A DNA stretch of 6,172 bases from Flavobacteriia bacterium (GTDB lineage: Bacteria > Bacteroidota > Bacteroidia > Flavobacteriales > Flavobacteriaceae): the NCBI GenBank assembly GCA_011330545.1, contig DRQI01000471.1, forward strand, positions 1-6,172, read 5' to 3'. The notes below the pieces were generated by a model, which was not told where the DNA came from, made no database searches, and saw nothing but the letters and a program-made list of their open reading frames with translations. A program made the position numbers and the translations under genes. Each line of letters starts with the position of its first letter. Position 1 is the first letter of the stretch. Shown here one piece after another: positions 5,840-6,172 of this stretch.

Positions 5840-5879
5840 TAAAATTACGCCAATTGTCAATGCAACGGAAGTGCATTCT
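5840..5879 (-). promoter_or_regulatory. Candidate promoter with operator for the cytochrome c gene
   Basis: The element 5860-5879 (plus-strand ATGCAACGGAAGTGCATTCT) matches 1680-1699 at 18 of 20 positions. On the minus strand it is followed after exactly 12 bases by TAATTTTA (5847 to 5840), a near match to TAnnTTTG. The same 12-base spacing occurs in the ATPase promoter. The -7-like box ends 37 bases before the ATG. The two differing bases are at the centre of the element, as expected for a protein that reads the outer arms. Confidence 0.55.
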
Positions 5880-6017
5880 TACACAACTTATCCGGGTTAA
5901 ATTATTACGGATAATAGGCTGTGATTTTTCATAGAGTATGAAGCAAAACCTATGATTTACGCATTGAAAACAGCAATATTCAGGGCTGTAACCAGTATAA
6001 AAAATTACGGGTTTTAT

Positions 6018-6048
6018 ATAGTAGATCACCCTTTTCGGGCAATACTAT
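6018..6048 (-). terminator. Hairpin at the 3' end of the second P1B ATPase
   Basis: As minus-strand RNA, ATAGTA and TACTAT (6048-6043 with 6023-6018) pair. They are extended inward by TTGCCC against GGGTGA (two G-U pairs) around a GAAAA loop, giving about 12 pairs with a 2-base bulge. The wobble pairs work only on the minus strand, which is the coding direction of the ATPase whose stop codon lies 38 bases upstream. A T-rich stretch follows about 15 bases later rather than immediately, so it may be a terminator or an mRNA 3' end stabiliser. The rest of 5880-6086 shows no gene. Confidence 0.45.
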
Positions 6049-6086
6049 TTTGAAATAGAGCTAACAATTATATTACTCGCAAAAAG

Positions 6087-6172
6087 CTAATTGTCTTTGT
6101 ACCTCAACAACCGCAAAGCATTCAAAACGACAACAAGTGTTGAGCCTTCGTGTATTGCCACTGCCATGCCAA
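6087..6172 (-). CDS. C-terminal end of a second P1B-type heavy-metal ATPase (rest beyond right edge)
   Basis: Only the last 27 codons and the TAG stop (6089-6087) are in the window. They read GMAVAIHEGSTLVVVLNALR and end LLRYKDN. HEGSTLxVVLNxLRLL is the typical final membrane helix of Zn/Cd-type P1B ATPases, lying after the P-domain and carrying the conserved Asn-x-x-Arg near the C-terminus. This is a different gene from the ATPase at the left edge, so two such pumps flank the window. It runs toward the cytochrome c gene on the same strand with a 284-bp gap and a hairpin between them, so it is probably a separate transcript. Metal specificity cannot be read from this fragment. Confidence 0.85.
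   Translation of the reverse strand, partial: GMAVAIHEGSTLVVVLNALRLLRYKDN

Noticed and set aside
5829..6029. Minus-strand 66-codon reading frame with several cysteines
   Set aside because: It covers the candidate cytochrome promoter and operator, has no domain-like pattern, and its hydrophobic and cysteine content looks like translated non-coding DNA.
1..6172. tRNA or rRNA genes, or an antiviral defence system
   Set aside because: No cloverleaf or rRNA-like stretch was seen, and none of the proteins carries a nuclease, toxin, helicase or nucleotide-signalling domain typical of defence.

Overview
The window looks like a chromosomal or accessory segment from a member of the Bacteroidota, most likely a flavobacterium. 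DNA is AT-rich. Several genes have TAnnTTTG-type -7 boxes 20-40 bases before an A-rich, Shine-Dalgarno-poor start. The Crp/Fnr regulator is of the kind typical of this phylum. No species can be named from the sequence alone.

Layout, left to right: (1) 1-1450, minus strand, most of a heavy-metal P1B-type ATPase of the Zn/Cd/Pb class, cut by the left edge before its C-terminal third. (2) 1451-1730, its long leader region, holding a hairpin-forming intergenic repeat, a second partial copy, and a candidate promoter/operator. (3) 1731-2117, minus strand, a DUF302 protein. (4) 2118-2387, a divergent regulatory region with palindromes. (5) 2388-4526, three plus-strand genes: a secreted DUF1684 protein, a Crp/Fnr-family regulator and a lipoprotein with a DJ-1/PfpI domain. 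(6) 4527-4738, a convergent intergenic region with two hairpins. (7) 4739-4984, minus strand, an 81-residue protein that looks like a cysteine-poor HMA (ferredoxin-like) domain. (8) 5104-5802, minus strand, a membrane-anchored dihaem cytochrome c. (9) 5803-6086, a regulatory stretch with a second copy of the candidate operator and a terminator-like hairpin. (10) 6087-6172, minus strand, the last 27 codons of a second P1B-type ATPase.

Together this reads as a metal-homeostasis or stress island: two metal-efflux ATPases flank small accessory proteins, extracytoplasmic redox proteins and one regulator. The best internal clue to co-regulation is a 20-bp element (18 of 20 positions identical). It occurs once upstream of the first ATPase and once upstream of the cytochrome gene. 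In both places it sits exactly 12 bp before a -7-like box, so the ATPase and the cytochrome may answer to the same regulator. Whether that regulator is the Crp/Fnr protein encoded between them cannot be decided from sequence.
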